Positions 1 to 5,900 of a stretch of 10,425 bases of DNA are shown here, piece by piece. Under the pieces are notes generated by a model, which worked only from the letters and a program-made list of their open reading frames with translations, was not told the origin of the DNA and ran no database searches. The stretch is from an uncultured Bacilli bacterium (GTDB taxonomy: Bacteria > Bacillota_I > Bacilli_A > RF39 > UBA660): assembly GCA_934130265.1 (NCBI GenBank), contig CAKOYC010000023.1, forward strand, positions 1 to 10,425. Reading direction: 5' to 3'. How positions within the stretch are numbered: the first letter of the stretch is position 1; each line of letters begins with the position of its first letter. The translations under genes and the position numbers were made by a program.

Positions 1-39
1 AAAATTACTTCTTTGACAGTTTGATATTACTGCTCTCAT
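1..39 (-). CDS. N-terminal start of a gene cut by the window edge, possibly D-aminoacyl-tRNA deacylase
   Basis: Only 13 codons are visible (MRAVISNCQRSNF), starting at the ATG at 39-37 after a purine-rich ribosome site (GAGGTGGAG). The first residues MRAVI match the usual opening of D-aminoacyl-tRNA deacylase (Dtd), which hydrolyses D-amino acids from mischarged tRNA in the cytoplasm. The following residues do not clearly match the usual RVxxASV continuation. The gene lies beyond the terminator of the prepilin/U32 operon, so it has its own transcription start somewhere in about 50-150. The identification rests on five residues and is a guess; that a gene starts here is better supported. Confidence 0.35.
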   Translation of the reverse strand, partial: MRAVISNCQRSNF

Positions 40-77
40 TACTGTCTCCACCTCTCTATTTTATAAATATCATTATT

Positions 78-117
78 TTTGACATTTTAATCATATCATT
101 TAATTTGACATTAATCA
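78..117. repeat. Direct repeat upstream of the leftmost gene
   Basis: Two near-identical motifs, TTTGACATTTTAATCA (78-93) and TTTGACATTAATCA (104-117), lie 26 bp apart in the upstream region of the gene starting at 39. They differ by a two-base indel. Tandem sites at this spacing could be operator boxes for that gene, or chance similarity in AT-rich DNA. On the plus strand they contain TTGACA hexamers, but I find no gene there to be served by them. Confidence 0.3.
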
Positions 118-151
118 ATTGACTATAGAACCAGTACTTTTTTATTTCAAT

Positions 152-183
152 AAAAAAAGAATAGACCTATAATATCAGTCTAT
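152..183 (-). terminator. Rho-independent terminator (second one after the U32 gene)
   Basis: Read on the minus strand, ATAGAC and GTCTAT (183-178 and 166-161) form a 6-bp stem, extendable by one G-T pair, around an 11-nt loop. TC and seven T residues follow. This is a standard intrinsic terminator and separates the prepilin/U32 operon from the gene starting at 39. Confidence 0.6.
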
Positions 184-223
184 CTTTTATAGATATCTAA
201 AAGGAGGATATTGTCATTTAATA

Positions 224-233
224 CCCCCCCCCC
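224..233. repeat. C10 (minus-strand G10) homopolymer tract
   Basis: Ten consecutive C residues sit in the 248-bp gap between the U32 gene and the leftmost gene, in DNA otherwise very poor in G and C. It lies between the two terminator hairpins (255-277 and 152-183). No convincing reading frame includes it: the minus-strand ATG touching it stops after a few codons. Tracts like this are slippage-prone and often used for phase variation, but no controlled gene is evident; miscounting by sequencing is also possible. Confidence 0.75.
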
Positions 234-254
234 ATGTTAACTTAGTGTAAACTA

Positions 255-277
255 AAAATGTAAAATCTGTACATTTT
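255..277 (-). terminator. AT-rich hairpin directly after the U32 gene
   Basis: A perfect 8-bp inverted repeat, AAAATGTA and TACATTTT, surrounds a 7-nt loop and starts 11 bases after the TGA stop of the U32 gene. On the minus strand a T-rich stretch follows. The stem is almost all A-T pairs, so it is a weak terminator alone; the stronger hairpin at 152-183 may complete termination. Confidence 0.45.
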
Positions 278-287
278 ATAATGTCAA

Positions 288-2234
288 TCAACAATTAGTA
301 GTAGTTTCTTTTCGTTCTAATTTATATGGTGAATAAATATTAGTTAATCTTCCATCATAGATAACTTTAAATTTTCTATTCTTAGGATCCATTAAATAAT
401 AATCACTAGACTTATCTATATTTAGTATATTACCCTTAATAGTCATTACTTTATTATTGATATTATTTTCTACAAATAATTTAATAGATGTTTTTTCTTT
501 AATCTTACTTGCTAAATAATTAAGTTCGTAATCAGTAAGTTCAGTTGATAAGAAAACTCCTTTATAACCATAATAACTTAAGAAATAGGCAGTATATGAG
601 TTTGTTATATTACAACTACTAGCTGCTATGAAGTCTTTTTCTCTACCATCTATTATTTCATGAATAATACCTTTCCTATCTTTAATATCAAATTGACACT
701 CATCTATAGATTTATAATTATTAATATCAATATCATTAGAATTAATATAATCTAGATTAATATCTTTAATTACTGGTTCTTTAAAATTCATCATTAACTT
801 ACCAATTAATCTTTCTGTTAAAGTCCTTCTTAAGACATTAATCTCTCCCATAGGAATAAATATATCATCATCTAGTAAAACATCTATCTCATGACAATTA
901 AACGGAGTATTACCAAGTCTCTTAACTTGACTTATTATTCTCTCTTTAGTAACTATAGCACTTTTAGCTCTTTCTACAATGTTACCTTTTTCCCTTACTA
1001 CAATATTATCTTTTATAAAGGTTATTTCTAATGGTTCATTAATCTTTGCAATTACTTTGATTGCAATATCAACTTTCTTAGTGATATTATCAAACTTAGT
1101 CATTAACTTATGATTAGTAGTTAAAGACACTGTATCCAAGGTAGTTAGTCCTATCTTATTATCTAATGTAACCTTCTGCTTAGGACTACCTTTAGATATT
1201 AATCTATCTTTCATATCATAAAGGTAGTTAACTATTAGTCCCTTACCACTTTCTAAGAATCTAATTCCATCTTCTTGGTTTAATTCTTTATCAAGCAGAA
1301 TCGTTATCTTAGAATCATTTACATCAATCACTTTGCCAATAGGAAGTCCTATATGATTAGGTGACTTAGTATTTACTAAATCACTACTATTTAATAGATG
1401 ACCCTTAGTATATCCTCTATAGAAAAGGCTTTGTAAGTTTTCTCTATCTATATCTGTTATCTTTTCTCCATCTAATATTTTTCTATAATAGTTAGTTATA
1501 AAAGATACATAAGTAGGGCTTTTCATTCTACCTTCTATTTTCAAACTATCTACATAAGGAATTAGCTTTAAAACATCTTCGCTTAGATTTAATTCTTTCA
1601 TAGAAAGTAGATATCCTTCTTTTAATAGTTTATCACTTTTATACAGTTTCCATTTAAATCTACAGCACCCTGCACATTCTCCTCTATTACCACTTCTACC
1701 CCCTAATACTTGGGACATTAAACATCTTCCTGAATAACTAACACAAAGTGCTCCATGAACAAATACTTCTTTCTCTATAGGTGTCTTAATAAGTTTTATT
1801 TCATCTAGACTCATTTCTCTTGGTAATACTACTCTCTTAACTCCTAGTTTATAAAGAAAATCTATTCCTTGAAGGGATGAATTATGAGCCTGAGTTGAAG
1901 CATGTATCTCTAAGTTAGGATACTTTCTAAGACATAAACAAATCATTCCAAAGTCTTGCATTAAAATAGCATCTACTCCATTAGAATATAAAAACTCTAC
2001 TTGATTAAGAAAATCATCTACTTCATTTTCTTTTACTAGAGTATTCAACGTTACATATATTTTAACTCCATAGATTTTTCCTATTCTAATAGCCTCTTTT
2101 AATTCTTCATTAGAAAAATTAGCAGCAAAAGCTCTTGCTCCAAATTTCTTTCCTGATAAATAAACAGCATCCGCGCCACTATTTATAGCTGCTATTAAAC
2201 TTTCCTTATTTCCCGCTGGACATAAAAGTTCCAT
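288..2234 (-). CDS. U32-family (RlhA/TrhP-like) RNA hydroxylation protein
   Basis: A 648-residue protein of the peptidase U32 family. Characterised bacterial members (RlhA for 23S rRNA, TrhP for tRNA uridine-34) carry an iron-sulfur cluster and use prephenate-dependent chemistry to hydroxylate RNA, so the old name 'collagenase' is misleading. The N-terminal half is a TIM-barrel-like U32 domain starting MELLCPAGN. The U32 signature lies at residues 156-174 (EVFVHGALC, then SGRCLMS). Likely cluster cysteines are C164, C171, C187 and C191. The roughly 380-residue C-terminal extension and overall length resemble RlhA-type (DUF3656-containing) members more than short TrhP forms. The ATG at 2234 follows AGGAAGTGA and lies 14 bases after the prepilin stop, so the two are cotranscribed. 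The stop is TGA, with an in-frame TAA four codons later. Whether the substrate is rRNA or tRNA cannot be told. Confidence 0.88.
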   Translation of the reverse strand: MELLCPAGNKESLIAAINSGADAVYLSGKKFGARAFAANFSNEELKEAIRIGKIYGVKIYVTLNTLVKENEVDDFLNQVEFLYSNGVDAILMQDFGMICLCLRKYPNLEIHASTQAHNSSLQGIDFLYKLGVKRVVLPREMSLDEIKLIKTPIEKEVFVHGALCVSYSGRCLMSQVLGGRSGNRGECAGCCRFKWKLYKSDKLLKEGYLLSMKELNLSEDVLKLIPYVDSLKIEGRMKSPTYVSFITNYYRKILDGEKITDIDRENLQSLFYRGYTKGHLLNSSDLVNTKSPNHIGLPIGKVIDVNDSKITILLDKELNQEDGIRFLESGKGLIVNYLYDMKDRLISKGSPKQKVTLDNKIGLTTLDTVSLTTNHKLMTKFDNITKKVDIAIKVIAKINEPLEITFIKDNIVVREKGNIVERAKSAIVTKERIISQVKRLGNTPFNCHEIDVLLDDDIFIPMGEINVLRRTLTERLIGKLMMNFKEPVIKDINLDYINSNDIDINNYKSIDECQFDIKDRKGIIHEIIDGREKDFIAASSCNITNSYTAYFLSYYGYKGVFLSTELTDYELNYLASKIKEKTSIKLFVENNINNKVMTIKGNILNIDKSSDYYLMDPKNRKFKVIYDGRLTNIYSPYKLERKETTTNC

Positions 2235-2248
2235 AAAATCACTTCCTA

Positions 2249-2689
2249 CTACTCAGATACAGACAAACTACATTCACCGTCTTCAATATTAATTGAAGAA
2301 TAATCCTTTTTCTTAGGATTTTTTGAATTACATATCAAATTATAAGTGTAAGTTTCTCCCTTAGTATTACGATAAACACGTACCTTGGAACCACTACAAT
2401 CATAATCAGTATCATCAAAAGATTTAATAAAATCGTTTTTAAATAAATCTTGATATGAAATTTCAACACAACCTATCCAATCAGAAATACCAAATTTATT
2501 AATATCTTCTCCTTCTTTTTGAACATAAAGTTTAGCTGCCTCAACTAAAACCTTTTCATACACCTCAAACTTTTTTTGCTTATTAGAATTTTGTAATTTA
2601 ATAATCGAAGGAGTAATCATAATAGTAATTAATCCCATAATAGCTATTGTTGCTAATAATTCAACTAAAGTAAATCCCTTTTTATTCAT
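2249..2689 (-). CDS. Type IV pilin-like / pseudopilin prepilin
   Basis: A 146-residue prepilin. The N-terminus MNKKG|FTLVELLATIAIMG has the prepilin peptidase site: a Gly before the cut, Phe at +1, Glu at +5, then about 20 hydrophobic residues forming the stalk helix and membrane anchor. The mature protein would be exported and assembled into a pilus or pseudopilus. The globular domain has Cys residues (WIGC, DYDC, LIC and GEC segments) that could form disulfides. The frame is also open from an upstream TTG at 2704, but the ATG at 2689 has the ribosome site GGAAGTGA at good distance and puts the cleavage site after a normal four-residue leader. No other pilus-assembly gene is nearby, so the protein may be an orphan minor pilin or a competence-type pseudopilin. 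It shares an operon with the U32 gene. Confidence 0.85.
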   Translation of the reverse strand: MNKKGFTLVELLATIAIMGLITIMITPSIIKLQNSNKQKKFEVYEKVLVEAAKLYVQKEGEDINKFGISDWIGCVEISYQDLFKNDFIKSFDDTDYDCSGSKVRVYRNTKGETYTYNLICNSKNPKKKDYSSINIEDGECSLSVSE

Positions 2690-2702
2690 CAATATCACTT
2701 CC

Positions 2703-2728
2703 AAACTTAAACTAAGTTTATCAAACTT
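2703..2728. promoter_or_regulatory. Overlapping inverted repeats upstream of the prepilin
   Basis: Overlapping small dyads lie within 15-40 bp of the prepilin start: AAACT-A-AGTTT (2709-2719) and AAGTTT-ATC-AAACTT (2714-2728), plus a further AAACTT at 2703. They could be an operator or an mRNA leader hairpin. The AT-rich background makes chance repeats easy, so confidence is modest. Confidence 0.3.
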
Positions 2729-2800
2729 TTTAACATTAGTAAATAATTCAGAAATGTATTTATATCTTATTTGTTGAAATCGAGTTGTTTTTTACCATTT

Positions 2801-2853
2801 CTTTTGTAAAATAACAAAAGAGAATTTCTAACTTAGTATAAAAAGAAATTCTC
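2801..2853 (-). terminator. Tandem hairpins ending the cupin-RhuM/Fic-flavodoxin operon
   Basis: Two perfect stem-loops stand side by side just after the flavodoxin stop. The first on the minus strand has a 9-bp stem, GAGAATTTC with GAAATTCTC (2845-2853 and 2820-2828), a 16-nt loop and then TTTTGTTATTTT. The second, CTTTTGT with ACAAAAG (2801-2807 and 2814-2820), has a 6-nt loop and begins in the T-rich tail of the first. The first is a good intrinsic terminator; the second may reinforce it or stabilise the 3' end. Confidence 0.65.
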
Positions 2854-2866
2854 ATATAATTATTAA

Positions 2867-3342
2867 TTAAAGATTATCTATTCAGTTATCAATTTCATCT
2901 TCATTAGTTACTAAGTTATCCGAATAACTTTCAAATACTATATTCATATTATTTTTAATATTAGAGTTAGGAGACATATTCTTTATCCCAATGAATGTTT
3001 TACCTAATCAACCGGCATTAGTAGCAAAAGGAATAACTGTTTTCCCAGATAAATCGTCTTTAGTTAAAAATGATCTAATAGCAGGAGCTGGTCTATACCA
3101 CCAAACAGGAGTTCCTAGAATTATTTCATCGTAATTATCAAGATTTATATTTATCTCTTTAATTTCTGGTAAAAAATCACTTCTTTCACTATTTTGTTCA
3201 TCATTAACTACTGTATCGTAATCAGTTGAATATGGTACTGTTTCTATTTTTAAAATATCACAGTCTAGTTTTTCTCTAATTTTATCTACAATCATTTTAG
3301 TATGCCAGTATATGAAAAGTATACTACTGGCTTTTTATTCAT
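2867..3342 (-). pseudogene. Flavodoxin, interrupted by a frameshift and two TGA codons at Trp positions
   Basis: A short-chain flavodoxin (FMN-binding electron carrier). The real start is the ATG at 3342-3340 (MNKKPVVYFSYTG) after AGAAGGATATT. The reading frame then breaks at about 3303: inserting one A there restores SYTGNTK, the FMN phosphate-binding loop, followed by MIVDKIREK. The middle is intact, with GTPVWWYRPAP as the loop usually near the flavin. After PFATNAG comes TGA (3010-3008) exactly where flavodoxins have Trp, then LGKTF. A second TGA (2884-2882) falls in the C-terminal EIDN-x-IDNL, also normally Trp. The final stop is TAA at 2869-2867, giving about 158 residues if the defects are read through, a normal flavodoxin length. 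It is either a decaying gene or one with a single-base sequencing error in an organism that decodes UGA as Trp. It is the last gene of the operon, its ribosome site adjoining the RhuM-Fic stop. Confidence 0.8.
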
Positions 3343-3355
3343 AATATCCTTCTTT

Positions 3356-4288
3356 CTAACTTAAAAAGTTCATAATTAAATCGATTATAATTTCTTTTTC
3401 TTTTGGATTTGATTCAGCAATAAGTAGTGTTAAAGCAGTAAGTGTATTATTATCAATCACTTGATTATCATCTTTATACAAAATATTATAATAGTTTAAG
3501 AAATAGATAAATAGTGTAGCGGCTATTCTTTTATTACCATCTATAAAAACATGATTTTTAACAATCATATATAAGAAGTTAGAGGCTTTTTCTTCTATAC
3601 TTTTATAAACATCATTATTATCAAAAGTCTGATAAATATTATTTATTATTGCCTCTAATCCATTATTTCTTTCAATAGCGAAGAGATTACTTTCTTGATT
3701 GAATCTTAATTTATTAATTACATCCAAACAATCTTCATATTTTATTTGTTTTTTACTATTATTTCCCTTAGGTTTTAATAATGTTCTATGATCATAATCA
3801 TCTAAAAGATCAAGTGCCTTTGAATAGTTTCCTATTACTTTTAGAATTTCTTGGGCATCACTATTATTTAGATTTTCATCTATTCTATTAGCAATATCTA
3901 TAAGTTTAACTGTTTTTTCTAGATACTCTAATCTTTTTTGATTTACTGCATATCCTTGTAACATATAGTCTTTCAATATTTTACTTGCCCATTTTCTAAA
4001 GATAATACCATTTTGTGATTTAACACGATATCCAACACTAATTATTACATCAAGATTGTAATAATATGTTGGTTTTCCACTAAATTCGGAATTTCCGAAT
4101 TTAGTCATGGTTTGTTCTTGCAAACACTCCTCTTCTTTATAAATATTTTTTATGTGTTCATTAATAGTTGACTTTGCTTTTCCAAACAATTTAGCCATTT
4201 GTTCTTGAGTCAACCACACAGTCTCATCCTTCATATTAACTTCTAATTTAACATTTTGATTTTCAAATAGAATTATCTCATTTTTCAT
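3356..4288 (-). CDS. RhuM-Fic/Doc fusion protein
   Basis: A 310-residue two-domain protein. Residues about 1-115 are a RhuM ('virulence protein') domain: VWLTQEQMAKLFGKAKSTINEHI (residues 24-46, helix-turn-helix-like) and YYYNLDVIISVGYRVKS (75-91), then FRKWASKILKDY. A linker of roughly 80 residues leads to a C-terminal Fic/Doc domain with the motif H246-VFID-GNKR254-IA. The DGNKR form is that of Doc, which phosphorylates EF-Tu, rather than the GNGR of AMP-transferring Fic enzymes, so a kinase or other phosphotransfer role is possible. RhuM-Fic fusions are known in many bacteria but their target is not established. The start follows a strong GGGAGG site 24 bases after the cupin stop. No separate antitoxin gene is adjacent; neighbours are redox genes. 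The stop is TAG. Confidence 0.82.
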   Translation of the reverse strand: MKNEIILFENQNVKLEVNMKDETVWLTQEQMAKLFGKAKSTINEHIKNIYKEEECLQEQTMTKFGNSEFSGKPTYYYNLDVIISVGYRVKSQNGIIFRKWASKILKDYMLQGYAVNQKRLEYLEKTVKLIDIANRIDENLNNSDAQEILKVIGNYSKALDLLDDYDHRTLLKPKGNNSKKQIKYEDCLDVINKLRFNQESNLFAIERNNGLEAIINNIYQTFDNNDVYKSIEEKASNFLYMIVKNHVFIDGNKRIAATLFIYFLNYYNILYKDDNQVIDNNTLTALTLLIAESNPKEKEIIIDLIMNFLS

Positions 4289-4312
4289 ACAAAACCTCCC
4301 ACTATTTATATT

Positions 4313-4741
4313 TTAATTTAATTTGTCATATTCTTCATCAGTTACTGGTTCACACCATTCATTAGATGTATTTTCACCAGGTACTTCAATAGCTATATGA
4401 CTAAAGTATGAATCTTTTTTAGCTCCATGCCAGTGTTTAACATTAGCAGGTATTGTAATTACCATTCCTGGTTTTAAACTTACTGCTTCTTTTCCTTCTT
4501 CTTGATACCAACCATATCCTGCTGTACAAATTAGTATCTGTCCACCACCTTTAGCAGCATGATGAATATGCCAATTATTACGACAAGCTGGTTCAAACGT
4601 AACATTAGCTAAAAACACAGTTTCCTTAGGATTAGTCAAAGGATTAAGATAACTTTTACCAATAAAGTACTTAGCAAAATCTATATTTTCCTTTCCTAAA
4701 CCAAAAACATTTTCCTTATCAAATTCTTTTTTTTGATTCAT
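4313..4741 (-). CDS. Single-domain cupin protein
   Basis: A 142-residue cupin. Motif 1 is around NNWHIHH (residues 56-61, with H58, H60 and H61), continuing KGGGQIL where Gln replaces the usual metal-binding Glu. Motif 2 is PGMVITIPANVKHWHGA (residues 91-107, H103 and H105). These would hold a divalent metal in a small beta barrel. This subfamily is commonly found beside CMD proteins, flavodoxins and aldo-keto reductases in stress- or MerR-controlled clusters, as here; its reaction is unknown. The frame is open from an ATG at 4750, but AAAGGA lies too close to that codon and at proper distance from the ATG at 4741, which I choose. It is the first gene of an operon with the RhuM-Fic gene and the broken flavodoxin, behind a 265-bp regulatory gap. 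Confidence 0.82.
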   Translation of the reverse strand: MNQKKEFDKENVFGLGKENIDFAKYFIGKSYLNPLTNPKETVFLANVTFEPACRNNWHIHHAAKGGGQILICTAGYGWYQEEGKEAVSLKPGMVITIPANVKHWHGAKKDSYFSHIAIEVPGENTSNEWCEPVTDEEYDKLN

Positions 4742-4788
4742 TAACATCATTCCTTTCTAAGATATTTTTTCATCTCAAATATATATTA

Positions 4789-4980
4789 TCACATTTTTAT
4801 AATAGTTGGACATACAGGTTTTCGTATGTCTATAGCTTATATATTTCCATAATTATTATTTATCATGAAATATTGCCTGTTTTTCACATCAATAGCATAA
4901 AATCACATTTTTCCAATACTTTCAGCATGTAATTATCACATTTTTCCTATATTTTTTGATACATATTTTCACATTTTTCC
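4789..4980 (-). repeat. GGAAAAATGTGA repeat array upstream of the cupin operon
   Basis: On the minus strand the 12-mer GGAAAAATGTGA occurs three times without mismatch, at 4969-4980, 4936-4947 and 4903-4914, exactly 33 bp apart (about three helical turns). A shortened copy, AAAAATGTGA, lies at 4789-4798, about 48 bp before the cupin start, and a partial GATGTGAAAAA around 4881-4890. The intervening bases are only loosely alike. This fills the CMD-cupin gap (4742-5005), which holds no gene. Regular phasing suggests protein binding sites on one face of the DNA; a degenerate tandem duplication is the alternative. Confidence 0.6.
4809..4830. promoter_or_regulatory. 22-bp inverted repeat upstream of the cupin gene
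   Basis: GACATAC and GTATGTC form a perfect 7-bp inverted repeat around the 8-nt centre AGGTTTTC, about 70 bp before the cupin start and just upstream of AT-rich TATTAT/TATAAA candidates for a -10 element. The size fits a dimeric repressor or MerR-type site, but I could not place -35 and -10 hexamers around it convincingly. No T tract adjoins it, so a terminator is less likely. Confidence 0.4.
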
Positions 4981-5005
4981 GTTTTTTTGTAATAAGAACA
5001 AGTTT

Positions 5006-5329
5006 TTACTCTTCCATATAAACTTCTTTTCCCATTTTAAACACTGCCCAAGCATTAGGTCATCCCGTATAAAAAGCTAGCTGAGTTACTATTTCTACAA
5101 ACTCTTCTTTTGTTAAACCATTATTCTTAGCATTTTTAATATGATAAGCTAAACTACTATCTAAGATTCTTTTTCCCATAAGAATAGCTCTTGTTAGCAT
5201 ACTTATATCTCTTAAAGATAATTTATCCTCTCTTGACCAAATCTCCCCAAATAATAAATCATCATTATATTTAGCAAATTCATCAGCAAAGCCACCTAAT
5301 TGATCTCTTCCTGCTGTTTGTTTAACCAT
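5006..5329 (-). CDS. Carboxymuconolactone decarboxylase (CMD) family protein with in-frame TGA at a Trp codon
   Basis: A CMD-fold protein of 107 residues if TGA at 5062-5060 (codon 90) is read as Trp, otherwise truncated at 89. The family normally has AFYxGWP; here the sequence is AFYTG, TGA, PNAWAVFKMGKEVYMEE, then TAA, so the family C-terminus continues in frame and the truncation would remove about one sixth of the protein. The N-terminal TAGRDQLGGFADEF and SREDKLSLRD are typical of the family. The AhpD CxxC is absent, so peroxidase-reductant activity is not indicated; the role is unknown but the fold is often linked to redox stress clusters. The His usually before LAFY is Gln here (VTQLAFY). 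The ATG at 5329 overlaps the flavodoxin stop as TAATG, indicating translational coupling; the TTG at 5341 is a poorer start. Confidence 0.8.
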
Positions 5330-5832
5330 TATATACACCAACTTTCTAATTCTTCTTTAGCATTTTCAGATCTACTACCAACAATACTTAAACCATTTTC
5401 TATTTTAGCATTAGGACATAATTTTCTAACATCATCCATAACACTACCTAAACCTGACCCTTCATGAGTAGTAAATGGTTTAATAGTTTTACCAGTAAAA
5501 TCAACAGCATCTAAAGCCGTAAAGATTGGCATAGGATAATGTCCACACCAAACAGATCCACCAATATAGATTACATCGTAATTATCTACATTATCTAACC
5601 TACTTTTTATCTCTCTTCTTATATTATTAGTAAGCTCATCCTTTGCTACATCACAACACTCTTGATAGTTATAAGGATAAGCATTAACTGTTTCTACTTT
5701 AAATAAGTCTGCTCCTGTTAACTTACTAATTTCTTCGGCAACTATCTCAGTATTACCCTTAGTAATATTTCTAATAGCACCATTCATATAATTTTCTCCT
5801 GTATGAGAAAAATAAACTACTAAACTCTTCAT
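5329..5832 (-). CDS. Flavodoxin-family protein
   Basis: A 167-residue intact flavodoxin-fold protein that should bind FMN and transfer electrons. It starts MKSLVVYFSHTGENY; the phosphate-binding loop is spread over SHTGEN (9-14) and KGNTEIVAEE (25-34), with an insertion between them, as in larger flavodoxin_4-type members. GGSVWCGHYPMP (91-102) is the flavin-proximal loop, and PFTTHEGSGLGSVMDDV (119-135) is the later conserved block. Both Trp codons are TGG, unlike the broken flavodoxin at 2867-3342. AAGGAGG stands eight bases before the ATG. It is the first gene after the MerR-type promoter at 5865-5896 and is coupled to the CMD gene, suggesting an inducible redox-stress pair. Confidence 0.87.
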   Translation of the reverse strand: MKSLVVYFSHTGENYMNGAIRNITKGNTEIVAEEISKLTGADLFKVETVNAYPYNYQECCDVAKDELTNNIRREIKSRLDNVDNYDVIYIGGSVWCGHYPMPIFTALDAVDFTGKTIKPFTTHEGSGLGSVMDDVRKLCPNAKIENGLSIVGSRSENAKEELESWCI

Positions 5833-5864
5833 CTTTCATTCCTCCTTAATTTTAGTACAATTAA

Positions 5865-5896
5865 ATTATAAAACCAGGAGGTTAACTCCCGGTCAA
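5865..5896 (-). promoter_or_regulatory. MerR-family-type promoter (20-bp spacer with dyad) of the flavodoxin-CMD operon
   Basis: On the minus strand a TTGACC -35 (5896-5891) and a perfect TATAAT -10 (5870-5865) are separated by 20 bp, longer than the normal 17. The spacer is filled by a dyad, ACCGGGAG-TTAAC-CTCCTGGT. Overlong spacers with a central GTTAAC-containing dyad are the hallmark of promoters activated by MerR-family regulators, which distort the DNA on effector binding. The -10 lies about 33 bp from the flavodoxin ATG. No merR gene is in the window. Confidence 0.65.
5866..5893 (-). terminator. Hairpin ending the kinase-dehydrogenase-serpin operon, overlapping the next promoter
   Basis: The dyad of the MerR-type promoter also forms an RNA stem of eight pairs (one G-U) with a 5-nt loop, followed by TTTTATAATTT, starting seven bases after the serpin-like gene's TAA. 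It therefore looks like an intrinsic terminator. Terminator and operator use the same bases. Confidence 0.5.
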
Positions 5897-5900
5897 TACT

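Noticed and set aside
199..233. Plus-strand gene after the perfect AAAAGGAGG site
   Set aside because: No ATG or GTG at suitable distance; the only start-like codon (TTG) is too close and leads to an 11-residue frame ending at TAG.
288..2234. Collagenase / secreted virulence protease
   Set aside because: The U32 signature proteins characterised in detail are Fe-S RNA hydroxylation enzymes. There is no signal peptide, and the cluster cysteines are present.
3008..3295. Separate 95-residue gene
   Set aside because: It is only the middle of a flavodoxin: upstream codons in another frame and downstream codons after a TGA complete the family sequence on both sides.
4936..4947. CRP-like TGTGA half-sites
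   Set aside because: The repeats carry TGTGA in one orientation only, without the paired TCACA at 6-bp distance, so they are not CRP sites.
4903..4980. Regular 33-bp repeats as a small CRISPR array
   Set aside because: Only 12 bases are shared per unit, spacers are about 21 bp of AT-rich sequence, the shared 12-mer is far shorter than known CRISPR repeats and no cas gene is present. An operator array fits better.
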